Origin: Chthoniobacter flavus Ellin428
Lineage (GTDB): Bacteria > Verrucomicrobiota > Verrucomicrobiia > Chthoniobacterales > Chthoniobacteraceae
NCBI RefSeq assembly: GCF_000173075.1
Contig: NZ_ABVL01000026.1
Coordinates: forward strand, 1-64,000
Direction of reading: 5' to 3'
Length of the DNA: 64,000 nucleotides
Every line of letters starts with the position of its first letter. The first letter of the stretch is position 1. A program made the translations under genes and the position numbers. Below the pieces are notes generated by a model. It was given only the letters and a program-made list of their open reading frames with translations, did not search any database and was not told where the DNA came from. Below are positions 9,485-19,012 of the stretch, piece by piece.

Positions 9485-9692
9485 ACCCGTTGCCCATGGT
9501 GGTTCGGCAGCAACGAGACGGAACGAAGGGCAAACGGAGGAAAAGATGGATCACCACGGGCGAGGTGTCCTCTTGCCCCCCCAAGCGGGCCAGCCACAGC
9601 CGCACAACTGGGCGGCGCCCGACCAAATACGGCGCAAAACTAACAGACGGCGCTTTCCAAGCCACCCGAAATCTGCTTGCACTGTCAACCGC

Positions 9693-12600
9693 ATGCTAAA
9701 AAACCCGTCTAATGAAGCCCCTCACCCGGTGAACCACGATCCATCCGGGAAATCCCGGTTTGCATCCCTCCAGGCGGCCGCGCTTGTCCTGGCCCTGCTC
9801 GGGAGCCTCATTCCGCGGGCTTTCGCCACCAACTATTATGTGGCCACCACGGGCAGCGACGGCAATCCCGGCACGCTCAGCCTTCCCTTTCAGCACATCC
9901 AAAAGGCCGCTTCCACGATGGTCGCCGGCGATGTTTGTTACATTCGCGCCGGAGTTTATCGCGAAACGGTGACCCCGGCCAATTCCGGCAATGGATCCGC
10001 GGCGATTACCTATCAACCCTACGGCAGCGAATCGGTCACGGTGAGTGGAGCGGATGTCGTGACCGGATGGTCCGTTTATAGTGGGGGCATTTACCAGGCG
10101 CCTTTTACCGGCTCGCTCGGGGACTCGGATCAGGTGTTTGTCGATGGGCAGATGATGAATCTGGCCCGGTGGCCGAATACCACCCTGGACGTGAGCCGTC
10201 CGGTGAAAGCCACCGCGGCCACCGGCAGCTACAATACCACGGCTAATTCCGATGGCACTTACACCGGCACCTACACGGACCCGGCGCTCACCCAGCCCGC
10301 GGGATTTTTCAACGGCGCCCGCATTCACACCGTCATCGGTCCGGTGTGGGTCGCGCAAACGGGTACGGTGACCAGTTCCGCCTCGGGGTCGCTGCAGTTT
10401 TCCTGGCACTTCGGCGGCGGCACCACCTACATCCCGCAAGCCGGCAATCCCTACTACCTTTTCGGCCTGCTCTCGTTGCTCGACACGCCGAGCGAATGGT
10501 TCATCGATGCCAGCGCCCACCTTCTCTATCTCTGGCCGCCGCAGAATGATTCGCCGGCCAATCACCTCGTCGAGGCGAAGCAGCGCACCTATGGTTTTGA
10601 TCTGCGTGGCCGGGGTTACATCACCATCCAGGGTATCTCCCTTTTTGCCTGCGCCATCAACTCCTCCTCGACCAGCCAGTACCTGACCCTCGACCATCTC
10701 CACTGTTCCTACGTCAGCCATTACTCTCTGAACGACACCACCGGCGGTTTCGGGCCGCACATGGAGGATTCCGGCCTCATCCTGAATGGAACGCACCACA
10801 TCCTGAGCAATAGCACCATTGCCTACAGCGCCGGAAATGGGGTCACGCTCCTCGGGACTTATCATCTCGTGGAAAACTGCACCATTCACGATGTCGACTA
10901 TCTGGAGGTCGATTGCGGCGCGGTGAATACGGGCAATTCCTCTTCCACCTCGACCAACCACGAGATCGCCGACAACACCTGCTACAATGGGGCCCGGAGT
11001 TTGTTCGTCATCCGCTCCTTGCAGGCCGGTTATATTCACAACAACGACCTCTACCGGTCCATGCTGCGGACCACCGACGGGGGTTCCATCTATACTTATA
11101 ACCATAGCGGGTTGAATACCGAGATCGCTTACAACAAGCTCCACGACAACATTTGCGCGGGCAATCCCGCGGTCGGCGTGTATCTCGACAACAATTCGTC
11201 CAATTTCATCGTCGACCATAACCTGATCTACAATACCCAGAGCGCGCTGCAGTATAACCTCCCGAGCGTCAATATTCTTTGGTACAACAATACGGCCATC
11301 GGCATCTCGAAAAGTCTCACGGGATCTTTCACGGGCAGTCAGTCGGGCACGCAGGTCGTCAACAATATCTTCACCTCCACGCTGACGACTTACACGGGCG
11401 CCACCCTATCGAATAACATCACCAGCACCACCAACCCGCTCTTTGCCTCCCCGGCCACGCTGGATTTCACTGTGCAGAGCGGCTCCCCGGCGGTCGACGC
11501 CGGCCTTGTGGAGTCACCGTACACCAACGGTTATGCGGGGACGGCTCCCGATATCGGCGCTTTTGAATCCACGGTCGCACCATGGACGGCGGGTTCTCCC
11601 CTCGACACGGGCATCCCCGCCACGCCGACCAACCTGACCGGAACACCCGGCGCCACCAGTGTCCAGCTTTCCTGGACGGATAACTCGACCAACGAAACGA
11701 ACTACCTGGTCGAGCGCTCCACCAACCAGCAGACCTTCACCCAGATCGCCTGCCTTCCGGCCAACACCACGAGCTATACCGACAGTACCGTCCTCCCCGG
11801 GACCTATTACTATCGGGTGCGCGCCGATGAATCCGGGTTCAGCAATTACGCCACGGTCGCCGTGACTGGGCACAACGCCTTTGCCACCATCCAGGCCGGC
11901 TCGCTGGATGCGCAGAGCGGCCTCACCGTCCAGCCCTCGTTGATCGGGAGTTGCGACAACGGGGACTGGGCGGAGTATGCGAATGTCGATTTTCAAAACG
12001 GCGCTGCGCAGATCACTTTGCAAGTGGCCAGCGGCGCGACTTCCGCCACCAACTATATCGAGGTCCACCTCGGCAGCCTCACCGGGCCGTTGCTGGCGAA
12101 TATCAATGTCCTGGGAACGGGAAGTTACAGTACTTACACCTCGCTGAGTTCCGCCATGACTCCCGTCTCCGGCGTGCAGACGATTTATCTGCTGTTCAAG
12201 GGCGGTTTCGGCATTTGCAACATGGAGTATTTCTCCTTCACCCCGACGTCGACGATTGCCGCTCCGCCCGCGCCGACGGGATCCGCGGCGGCCACCGTCT
12301 CGCAGAATGGGCTCCTGGTCACCTGGACGCCACCGGGGACCACGGAACTCGGCTTCAAGATCGAGCGCTCGACGGACAACCAGAATTTCACCGAGATCGC
12401 GAGCCTGGCGACGGGGACGTCCTCCTTGAGCGACAGCAATCTTCTTCCGGGAACGACTTATTACTATCGCCTGCGGACTTACAATCAAAACGGGTTTTCC
12501 GGCTATACCTCCATCGCCTCGGCGGTGACATGGACGAACCAGCAGGCGTGGCGCAATCTCTACTACGGCACCATTTCCAACAGCGGCAATGCCGCCGACT

Positions 12601-12932
12601 CCGCCGCGCCCGACGGCGACGGGATCACCAATCTCAACAAATATATCTTCGGCCTGCCGCCGGGGCACGTTGAGTTGCCGTCAGCGCTGACCGTCGTGTC
12701 CGTGACCCCAGCGCAAACCACCCTCCGTTTCACCGCCACGCCAGCCTCGGGCACCGGTTATCAGGGTGTGACGCGCACGTACGATCTTTGGAGCGCGAGT
12801 AACTTGTCCTCCGGCCCGTGGGCGCCGGTGCCTTCTTACACCGGGATCGTCGGGGATGGCCAGATACACAACTGCATCGTGCCTTCATCGGGCACGCCGC
12901 AGTATTTCCGGTTGAATGTGACCGTGCACTGA
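9693..12932 (+). CDS. secreted right-handed beta-helix protein with Fn3 and CBM6-like domains
   Basis: Starting at ATG 9693, the 1079-residue product has a late signal peptide (hydrophobic AAALVLALLGSLIPRAFATN, ~27-48). A DUF1565/pectate-lyase-like entry (YYVATTGSDGNPGTLSLPF) is followed by a long parallel beta-helix rich in Asn ladders (~residues 290-570). Then come Fn3 (~641-725), a CBM6-like carbohydrate-binding module (~728-849), a second Fn3 (~856-944) and a C-terminal tail with DGDGITNLNKYIFGLPPG (~948-992), typical of verrucomicrobial secreted enzymes. The architecture fits a polysaccharide lyase or glycoside hydrolase acting outside the cell. Catalytic residues cannot be assigned by eye. 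It follows the hydrolase-bearing surface protein by 208 bases on the same strand. Confidence 0.85.
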   Translation: MLKNPSNEAPHPVNHDPSGKSRFASLQAAALVLALLGSLIPRAFATNYYVATTGSDGNPGTLSLPFQHIQKAASTMVAGDVCYIRAGVYRETVTPANSGNGSAAITYQPYGSESVTVSGADVVTGWSVYSGGIYQAPFTGSLGDSDQVFVDGQMMNLARWPNTTLDVSRPVKATAATGSYNTTANSDGTYTGTYTDPALTQPAGFFNGARIHTVIGPVWVAQTGTVTSSASGSLQFSWHFGGGTTYIPQAGNPYYLFGLLSLLDTPSEWFIDASAHLLYLWPPQNDSPANHLVEAKQRTYGFDLRGRGYITIQGISLFACAINSSSTSQYLTLDHLHCSYVSHYSLNDTTGGFGPHMEDSGLILNGTHHILSNSTIAYSAGNGVTLLGTYHLVENCTIHDVDYLEVDCGAVNTGNSSSTSTNHEIADNTCYNGARSLFVIRSLQAGYIHNNDLYRSMLRTTDGGSIYTYNHSGLNTEIAYNKLHDNICAGNPAVGVYLDNNSSNFIVDHNLIYNTQSALQYNLPSVNILWYNNTAIGISKSLTGSFTGSQSGTQVVNNIFTSTLTTYTGATLSNNITSTTNPLFASPATLDFTVQSGSPAVDAGLVESPYTNGYAGTAPDIGAFESTVAPWTAGSPLDTGIPATPTNLTGTPGATSVQLSWTDNSTNETNYLVERSTNQQTFTQIACLPANTTSYTDSTVLPGTYYYRVRADESGFSNYATVAVTGHNAFATIQAGSLDAQSGLTVQPSLIGSCDNGDWAEYANVDFQNGAAQITLQVASGATSATNYIEVHLGSLTGPLLANINVLGTGSYSTYTSLSSAMTPVSGVQTIYLLFKGGFGICNMEYFSFTPTSTIAAPPAPTGSAAATVSQNGLLVTWTPPGTTELGFKIERSTDNQNFTEIASLATGTSSLSDSNLLPGTTYYYRLRTYNQNGFSGYTSIASAVTWTNQQAWRNLYYGTISNSGNAADSAAPDGDGITNLNKYIFGLPPGHVELPSALTVVSVTPAQTTLRFTATPASGTGYQGVTRTYDLWSASNLSSGPWAPVPSYTGIVGDGQIHNCIVPSSGTPQYFRLNVTVH

Positions 12933-13231
12933 GCGGCCACTGCCGCTTGCTTCTTCAAACTGAGATCACAGCGATCACTTGATCCTTGGAGAGTGCCCCG
13001 AAAGTCGGACAAAAGGAGTCTTTGACCACGGATTGCACGGATTGCGCGGATTACAGAAATTCGCGTCGGCCCGGGCTGACACGGCAGGAAAAGGCAGAAG
13101 GATGAGGGATGAGGGATGAAGGATGAAGTGAAGTGCGCTACGCGGCTTTTGGATGTTGGCGTCCTCTTTTCGGGTGACGCCTTTCTTCATCCTTCATCCC
13201 TCCGCCTTCATCCTTCTCTTCATTCCCCCGC
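12933..13231. repeat. two dispersed hairpin repeats
   Basis: Bases 13003-13075 carry GTCGGACAAAAGGAGT and TTGACCACGGATTGCACGG, found inverted at 21118-21230. Bases 13098-13208 are an array of GGATGAGGGATGAAGGATGA followed, after a ~75-base spacer, by its inverse (TTCATCCTTCATCCCTCCGC), giving a hairpin made of heptamer repeats. No gene is present. Confidence 0.7.
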
Positions 13232-14158
13232 TTACCTGGATTTCGAAGGGGGATCCTGGGCGAGGGTGAAGCGGGTGGCGCGCTTAATGATCCCATTGAA
13301 TTCCCCCAAACTGCCACGGAACCCGGCATGGAAGGTGCCTTCGATCGTTACCATCCGGTCGCCATCCATGGCTTTGGAATCGGAGTGTTTCTTGTTCAGG
13401 AAACAGGAAGCGGCAGTGACCCAAAAAGCACCTCTGCGCTCCTTGCCTGGCTTTTCCTCCTGCCCCTGGCTCTCCGGTTCCCGATCGGACATCAGCACGC
13501 CGTCATCTTTGGTATAGACGCCTTTGCTATAGTAGCCGGTCACGCGCACTCGCTTGCCATGGAAGCGGAAAGGGTCGGCGAGCAGTTCCTGGAATGTCAC
13601 CGGCTGCGCCGGCTGATCATCGCCCTCGAAAGCGCGCTGCTCAGGATGCCAGGATTGGCGAGGTTCCTGGGCCATTTTCTGGACGAAATCCTCCACCAAC
13701 GCGTCGAGCTTGCGCGCCAGATCCGCGTCGGGCGAGAGCACCACATAGCGATGGATCTCCCCGTATTCAATCTGCACGGTGGGATATTGCTTTTCCTTCG
13801 TCAGGTCTGGCGATTGCGGGAGCCGCCCGAGATCCAGCGCGTCCAAAGCGCAACGGAATTCGTCCTCCAAGTCTGACGGGAGAATTTCCAGCTTCAACTC
13901 GGCTTGAGTGAATGCTCTCAACTTTCCCCTGGCTCCGAAGATCCTGCCCGGTCCCCGAAGAATCAGCCCCCACATGAAAGTGCCATCCGCCGGCTGGGAC
14001 TGGGCGTAGAGGTCGAAATAAAGCTGGTTTTCGAAAACCGTATCCTTTTGCCGCACGACCGACCTTTTGTCGTAATGGAAGGGCTCTTGAGCAAGGCCCA
14101 TCCCCGCCCCCGAAAGGATCAAGGCCAGCACCTGGACAAATAGAATAAAAGGTCTCAT
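13232..14158 (-). CDS. secreted protein with OB-fold-like C-terminal domain
   Basis: The 308-residue product has a signal peptide (MRPFILFVQVLALILSGAGM, cleavage near LAQ-EP). The N-terminal ~160 residues are of unknown family. Residues ~185-300 read as a small beta-barrel: FQELLADPFRFHGKRVRVTG opens it and VTIEGTFHAGFRG closes it. This layout is seen in periplasmic OB-fold proteins in which a 'place and cost' loop precedes the RVRVTG strand. Lys/Glu-rich segments join the two parts. No partner gene is adjacent. Ligand and function are unknown. Confidence 0.65.
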   Translation of the reverse strand: MRPFILFVQVLALILSGAGMGLAQEPFHYDKRSVVRQKDTVFENQLYFDLYAQSQPADGTFMWGLILRGPGRIFGARGKLRAFTQAELKLEILPSDLEDEFRCALDALDLGRLPQSPDLTKEKQYPTVQIEYGEIHRYVVLSPDADLARKLDALVEDFVQKMAQEPRQSWHPEQRAFEGDDQPAQPVTFQELLADPFRFHGKRVRVTGYYSKGVYTKDDGVLMSDREPESQGQEEKPGKERRGAFWVTAASCFLNKKHSDSKAMDGDRMVTIEGTFHAGFRGSLGEFNGIIKRATRFTLAQDPPSKSR

Positions 14159-14685
14159 GGATCAGCGCCCGTGCAGGGCCAAAATACACGTGATACAAAG
14201 CACCCCGTGTTCCAAGTCTTCCTTCCCGTTTGGGTTGTCCCGGAGGGACAAAGGACATTAGCCCCGGGTCGAGCGAGTCTGCGAGCGAACACCCGGGGTT
14301 ATCCCCCCTAAAAAAGCGGAGCTTCCAACCGTCCCGGCGCCCGCCGCATCTCTCTGGTCGGCGGGACGTAAAGCTATAGTCGCGACTAATTTAAACGCAG
14401 AGGGCGCAGCGCGGCTGAGCCGCAATCAAACGGTTTTCGATTGAGGAGGAGATGAACCACGGATTACTCGGATTGCACGGATTAAAGAATCCGCGGCGAC
14501 CTGCAATCCGTGAACCGGGTGGAGCGAGATAGCCTGCTGAAGGCAGCCCGAAGGGACGGCACGGCGGTGCCGAGCAATAGTGGCAGGTTGGCAAAGGGCG
14601 AGCAGCGCCGACGGCGCTGGCAAATTGTGAAATCAGTGTCATCAAAATGACACGCGAGGAGGGCGGTTTATTTATTTACCAGTCT
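14159..14685. repeat. repeat-rich intergenic region
   Basis: Bases 14235-14358 are a half copy of the palindromic repeat seen complete at 16630-16880 and 27180-27440 (TAGCCCCGGGTCGAGCGAGT, then CGGAGCTTCCAACCGTCCCGG). Bases 14392-14410 and 14455-14525 carry fragments of the CGCAGAGG and CCACGGATT families. No gene is seen. Confidence 0.6.
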
Positions 14686-15699
14686 CTAAGTCGCCGAGGA
14701 TCTCCTCCGCCGCGCGAGCAACCAGCCGCCGGCCAGCAGTAAGCTCATGGCCACGCCCGGCTCAGGGACGGAGACGGATGCCAGACGAAAACCAGTGGTA
14801 CTGCCCTCGGCCCCCGGAACGACCAGGACCCGGTAGGAGGACGCCAGGTTGACCGCATTGCTGCCCCACGAGCCGCCCCGCACCCCCCGATCATTGCCGC
14901 TGACCGCGTCATTCCAATTATTCACATCGCCATTCTGATCGTAGGTGCCGTAGGCGCTCGCGGAATTCGTAAAGGCTCCCACGTTGGTCAGGTAGTTCTG
15001 GTTGGTGTCGTAGACGTTGCTCTGCGTCACCGAATAAAACCCATTAGCAATCGTATTGAAGTTCGCCTGATTGGTGCCATTGCCTACCACATTCCCCGGC
15101 GCAGTGTTGCTCCTGGTCGCATAAGTCCAATAACCGCCCGTGCCCCCACTCGCCGTGGGATCGAAATACGCCGCCTTGTACCACTCGCTCTCGGTGGGGA
15201 TCCAATTCACGGCGTTGGCGTTTTTCAGGATGATCCCCGAGGTCGCCCCATCCAGCGTATAGGCTCCCTCCTCTGTCGTCGCCGCCGTTTCCAAGCCCGT
15301 GAGCTGCCCGTTTTGCACCCAGTTGGCGAACCGCGCCGCGTCAAACCAACTCACCGCCGCCACCGGGCGGTTCCCGCTCCCAATCACCGAATAGCTGTAG
15401 CTCCCGCTGCTCCCGCTCTGGCTGATGCCCGCGCTGTTCGGGTCCGTCATCCTTGAATTATAGAGGCCGTAAGGGTCCGCCTTGGCCACGGCATTGAGGA
15501 AGGTGACATATTGGTTCAGCGTCACGTCGTACTTGCCGATGTCGTAGGTGTAATCCACCTCGCCGTAAATGCTACCGGTCGCCGGGTCATTGGCATTGCC
15601 CGGGTCGCCGACGGTCACGTATTGATAACCGATGTCCGCTTGCGCGCTGGCCGCGATGAGGGCGAGGAAGCCGGCAGCGATGAGGTGTTTTGATTTCAT
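14686..15699 (-). CDS. SUMF1/FGE-like protein with PEP-CTERM sorting signal
   Basis: The 337-residue product has a signal peptide (MKSKHLIAAGFLALIAASAQA) and then a formylglycine-generating-enzyme/SUMF1 fold. Recognisable parts are YDIGKYDVTLNQYVTFLNAV, RPVAAVSWFDAARFANW, NWIPTESEWYKAAYF and RGVRGGSWGSN...SSYR...TTGFRLA. It ends in a PEP-CTERM tail (~308-337): VPEPG, a hydrophobic helix and ARRRR. PEP-CTERM proteins are exported and processed by an exosortase. The cysteine pair and copper site of true FGE are not evident, so it is probably a non-catalytic C-type-lectin-fold relative rather than a sulfatase activator. No sulfatase is nearby. Confidence 0.85.
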   Translation of the reverse strand: MKSKHLIAAGFLALIAASAQADIGYQYVTVGDPGNANDPATGSIYGEVDYTYDIGKYDVTLNQYVTFLNAVAKADPYGLYNSRMTDPNSAGISQSGSSGSYSYSVIGSGNRPVAAVSWFDAARFANWVQNGQLTGLETAATTEEGAYTLDGATSGIILKNANAVNWIPTESEWYKAAYFDPTASGGTGGYWTYATRSNTAPGNVVGNGTNQANFNTIANGFYSVTQSNVYDTNQNYLTNVGAFTNSASAYGTYDQNGDVNNWNDAVSGNDRGVRGGSWGSNAVNLASSYRVLVVPGAEGSTTGFRLASVSVPEPGVAMSLLLAGGWLLARRRRSSAT

Positions 15700-15988
15700 A
15701 GAAAGATCCGGGGGCCGACAGTGCTCGGTTCCGCCAAGCTAGCAAGGTAATACGCATCCGCGCCTCCCACGGGGGGTGATAGAGACGGGCGCCGAGCGGT
15801 CCGGTGAACGTCACCACAGATCTCAAACCAGAGCGGCGGCGGCGCGGGAAAGTGATCCAGGAAAAGGAGCGACGGCGCCCCTTCTCCTCACTCGCCGCGT
15901 GGCACCACTTTGGCAATGAGGGGGAATGGAGGCGGGCATCTCCGATCACCTCTGGACAATCGAAGAAGTAATTGCTCTTTTGGATTGA

Positions 15989-16238
15989 ATGAAGCCGCAA
16001 TACCTCGTCTGGGCTATCATAGGTGCCCTTTTGGCCTATCCGCTTTCGATGGGGCCTGCCTGTTCGTGGTACAAGCACTCTTCTGACCGCAGCGGCTCCA
16101 AAACCGCCGGTCTTGCGCGGCTTTATGGTCCGATTATTTTGGTCGGATTTAAGTGTTCACCCGCTTCAAGTGGTGATGCAAGACTACCAGAAATTTTGGG
16201 ACGATCTGTGGTTGGAATTTGACCCAAATGCAAATTGA
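15989..16238 (+). pseudogene. small membrane protein gene, frameshifted
   Basis: The ATG at 15989 opens MKPQYLVWAIIGALLAYPLS, a membrane anchor or signal. The frame stays plausible to LARLYGPIILVG (about 16160) and then becomes unlike protein. The +1 frame from there reads SVHPLQVVMQDYQKFWDDLW and stops at 16238. Removing one base near 16155-16165 would give one 82-residue protein: an N-terminal helix plus an amphipathic tail with aromatic residues, a layout I associate with small verrucomicrobial membrane proteins. It may be a real decay event or a base-calling error. Confidence 0.45.
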
Positions 16239-17083
16239 GCCACTGCCGGTGATCGGTCTGAATCAGGGCTTTATCCACGCGCACTTCGGGAAGGGCGGGT
16301 GCTCACCCTTGGCGGATGCAGTAACTTCGAGACCTAACCCCGACCCGCATTCAGCGTCATTGGCCGAGCCTGTTTCTTGCTAAGTCTTCACCACGACCCG
16401 GGTGCCGCGGTGAGATCGCTGGTTGGTGGGCGCGATGCTACTGCGGAGTTTGATCGCGGGAGGCGGCTCGACCCACCGCCCCACCACCGAAACGGAGTTT
16501 CGCCGGAAAGGTGCGTTGCCAAAGCCCCACTTTGGTAACGAGGGGCAATCTACGATCGCCCCGTCAAGTGGCGCTGGAGCGGCCAGGCATACCACCCCCT
16601 TCGATAGCACGGCGGATGGCCTCGCGGTCGAGCGGCGGGCTGTCCCGCAGGGACAAAGGAAATTAGCCCCGGGTCGAGCGAGTCTGCGAGCGAACACCCG
16701 GGGTTATCCCCCAAAAAAAGCGGAGCTTCAACCGTCCCGGCGCCAGCCGCATATCTTTCGTCGGCGAGGAGGAGATGCGGCCGGCGGCCGGGACGGTTGG
16801 AGCTACGCTCTTTTTACCATGACCCCGGGTGGTCGCTCGCGGACTCGCTCGACCCGGGGCTAATGTCTTGCTGTCCCTTCGGGACGCGCCGGCCACCTGC
16901 TTTCGCGAGTTCCACCTTTGGTCCGCTTTTTTCTCCTCGTGACCAAAGTGAGGCTTTGGTCATGCACTCCTTCGGCGAAACTCTGTTTCCGTGGTGGGAT
17001 GGCTGGTCTCGTTCTTTCCGCCCGCGCCCCCGGTGGTAACTCCCTTTTGCGCCCGGCGGGAACCAGCCCAGGGCCCGAGTCCA
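16239..17083. repeat. nested palindromic repeats
   Basis: Bases 16441-16544 and 16936-17007 are oppositely oriented arms of the ACCAAAGCCCCACTTTGGT family. Between them, 16630-16880 is a full copy of a second palindrome (TTAGCCCCGGGTCGAGCGAG at one end, its inverse CTCGCTCGACCCGGGGCTAA at the other). One family therefore sits inside the other. No gene is seen in these 845 bases. Confidence 0.65.
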
Positions 17084-17569
17084 TTATGTCCCGCAAAGCG
17101 CAGAAAGACTGGATTGCGAAAACTCATCGTCGCCCAGCATTTCGACAATCTTCTTGAGAGATGAAGCAATCGACCATCCGTTGTCTTCATCAAATGGGTC
17201 CGGTGGATCGGTCGCATTGTAAATGACCCTGGCTACGAGAAAGGCCAGCGTCAAACTACTCAAAAGCAGATTCTGCTCCGCAGATCTAACGCGAATTTCG
17301 CATAACTCACTGGCTTGATTTCTCGCCACGGAGTTTGCGTCATGCGCAGTTTTCCGTTCCGGAGGATGTTTGGCGATCGATAAAACATGATCGATTGAAG
17401 GACACTCAATGCCCGCCCGCTCGACAACCAGCCTCAAGATATTGGCTGCCCATTCGACACGGGCCTCAGGCGACAAGTTTTCGCAAATCAAGCGACCCGC
17501 CTCCAGCGTCTGGCCAGCCTCCCACAATTGAATGGCTTTATTTCTAAGTTCGCCATCGCTATTTGGCAT
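17084..17569 (-). CDS. hypothetical protein (161 aa)
   Basis: The product opens MPNSDGELRNKAIQLWEAGQ after a good ribosome-binding site (AAGAGGA). Residues 8-45 form helical, TPR-like character (AIQLWEAGQTLEAGRLICEN). The central part contains a stretch LLLSSLTLAFLVARVIY (~111-127) that may be a buried helix rather than a membrane span. The C-terminus is acidic, then FSQSSLSALCGT. I do not recognise the family. It lies upstream of, and in the same direction as, a repeat-dense region. Confidence 0.5.
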   Translation of the reverse strand: MPNSDGELRNKAIQLWEAGQTLEAGRLICENLSPEARVEWAANILRLVVERAGIECPSIDHVLSIAKHPPERKTAHDANSVARNQASELCEIRVRSAEQNLLLSSLTLAFLVARVIYNATDPPDPFDEDNGWSIASSLKKIVEMLGDDEFSQSSLSALCGT

Positions 17570-17637
17570 ATCCTCTTCCGTTTACGTCACCGCACGCTTC
17601 GTAACAACCAATACTTTCCCGGAGTGAGCGGCACGGC

Positions 17638-18513
17638 TCAATATCGCTCGACAAAATCGCGGATCCAATCGGCGCATCGCTGTTTGAAAGCATCGGATCG
17701 CTGGGTGGTCAGAAATTCAAGGTGGCTGCTGAGGTCCACCATCTCCGCTTGCTGGCGCCAGTCCGCCGGCACATTCAGTCCGCCCGCGACCAGTCCCGCC
17801 TCGAGCGCGCCATGCTGCGCCGGGTCGGTGTGCCGCAGAAGATTGCCGATGTCCATATATGGGCTCCCGGCGTGAGAGAACTCCCAGTCCAGAATTCCGG
17901 TCACCGCCCTCTGGTGGACGAGGATGTTAGTCGGATTGAAATCCCCATGCACGAGACGCGGTTCGTCGTCGGCCGCGGGTGGCTGCGCCGCCTCGATCCG
18001 GCGCAAGGCCGCGGCGGTATCGGCCCCGACCCAGGCGCGCACGTCGGCGCGTTCGAGCATGGACTCGACGAAACTTTTTCCGTCGCCGAAATCAAAGGGC
18101 GCAATCGATCCATCTGCTTGAATCCAACCACTCGAGGTGAACCGGAGCGAAGCGATTCGCGCGAGGGCTTCGGCGGCAGCGTGGACACTTTCGGGCGCGT
18201 CGGCTAGGGGGATTCCCTCGACAAAGGAGTGAATCGACCAATCGCTACCGCTCGCCAACACCGCGGGCACGGGGACGATTTCCCTGACGAGCCGCAAGAT
18301 ATGGTTCTCGCGTTCGGCGTTGGCGCCGGGGTGGTGGAGCCGCAGCAGGCAGACCTCTCCATCGGCGAGCGTCAGCCGGTAGTTGGTGTTGCTCTTGCCC
18401 AACGGCATGAGCTGCACCAACTCGATCTTTCGCCCGGCGAGATAGCTCGCAATCAGAGCGGGATCCAATTGCCGTCGCGGGTGTCTGCGGTCTTCCTCCA
18501 TGTTTGACGACAT
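17638..18513 (-). CDS. aminoglycoside phosphotransferase-like kinase
   Basis: Starting at ATG 18513 (or 18501), the 291-residue product has the APH/choline-kinase fold. The N-lobe (KIELVQLMPLGKSNTNYRLT, then a glycine-containing nucleotide loop region) precedes the catalytic loop HGDFNPTNILV near residue 189 (H, D and N of the Brenner motif). The metal-binding ILDWEFSHAGSPYMDIG comes next. Family members phosphorylate small molecules such as aminoglycosides, homoserine, choline or sugars; the substrate here is not evident and resistance should not be assumed. Longer in-frame starts were rejected because they overlap the upstream gene and give non-protein-like sequence. Confidence 0.85.
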   Translation of the reverse strand: MSSNMEEDRRHPRRQLDPALIASYLAGRKIELVQLMPLGKSNTNYRLTLADGEVCLLRLHHPGANAERENHILRLVREIVPVPAVLASGSDWSIHSFVEGIPLADAPESVHAAAEALARIASLRFTSSGWIQADGSIAPFDFGDGKSFVESMLERADVRAWVGADTAAALRRIEAAQPPAADDEPRLVHGDFNPTNILVHQRAVTGILDWEFSHAGSPYMDIGNLLRHTDPAQHGALEAGLVAGGLNVPADWRQQAEMVDLSSHLEFLTTQRSDAFKQRCADWIRDFVERY

Positions 18514-18640
18514 GAATAGCGATAGCGGGCGACTGGGAGCAACCTCGAATACGGCTGGGCGCTCCGGATGGCCTCGGCGGACGCTTTCCCCTCGTTGCTC
18601 AAAGTGAGGCCCGCGGTTCATTCGCCTTTCTCGCAAAACG

Positions 18641-18979
18641 CTAGCTCCCACCGGCGGCCGCTTTCTTCTCCATCGCCCGATTGAACAGCGCACGATTGCA
18701 AAAAAAGACGACACAGAAGACAAACAATATTCCTGAGCCCAGGCCCATGATATAGGAACGAAAATAGGCCAGACACACCCGCTCATCGACCGACATTTGA
18801 GCGGCATAGCGTATCCCGACGAAACTCAAAGCGAGTGACACCACCACCACCGCCGCACCGGCCAACGCGACGATCTTCGCCCACAAGGCGAATAGTCTCC
18901 GATGATAGATAAAATACCCAGCGAATAATATCGCCAGGGACATCCCGACGGAAATCACGGCATAATGAACTTCAATCAT
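18641..18979 (-). CDS. small integral membrane protein
   Basis: The 112-residue protein has three predicted spans: VISVGMSLAILFAGYFIY (~8-25), IVALAGAAVVVVSLALSFVG (~36-55) and GLGSGILFVFCVVFFC (~79-94). A basic, alanine-rich tail (NRAMEKKAAAGGS) is probably cytoplasmic. It precedes the kinase gene in the same direction with 127 bases between. No family or function is recognised. Confidence 0.6.
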   Translation of the reverse strand: MIEVHYAVISVGMSLAILFAGYFIYHRRLFALWAKIVALAGAAVVVVSLALSFVGIRYAAQMSVDERVCLAYFRSYIMGLGSGILFVFCVVFFCNRALFNRAMEKKAAAGGS

Positions 18980-19012
18980 AACGCAAACGGCTGCAGTTCC
19001 ATTTAAAGTGCG

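Noticed and set aside
9696..11219. A 507-codon minus-strand frame inside the beta-helix gene
   Set aside because: The opposite strand encodes a clear signal peptide and beta-helix protein; this frame is an antisense artefact of codon bias.
17638..18513. An antibiotic-resistance gene call for the APH-like kinase
   Set aside because: The fold is shared by many metabolic kinases and nothing nearby suggests resistance.
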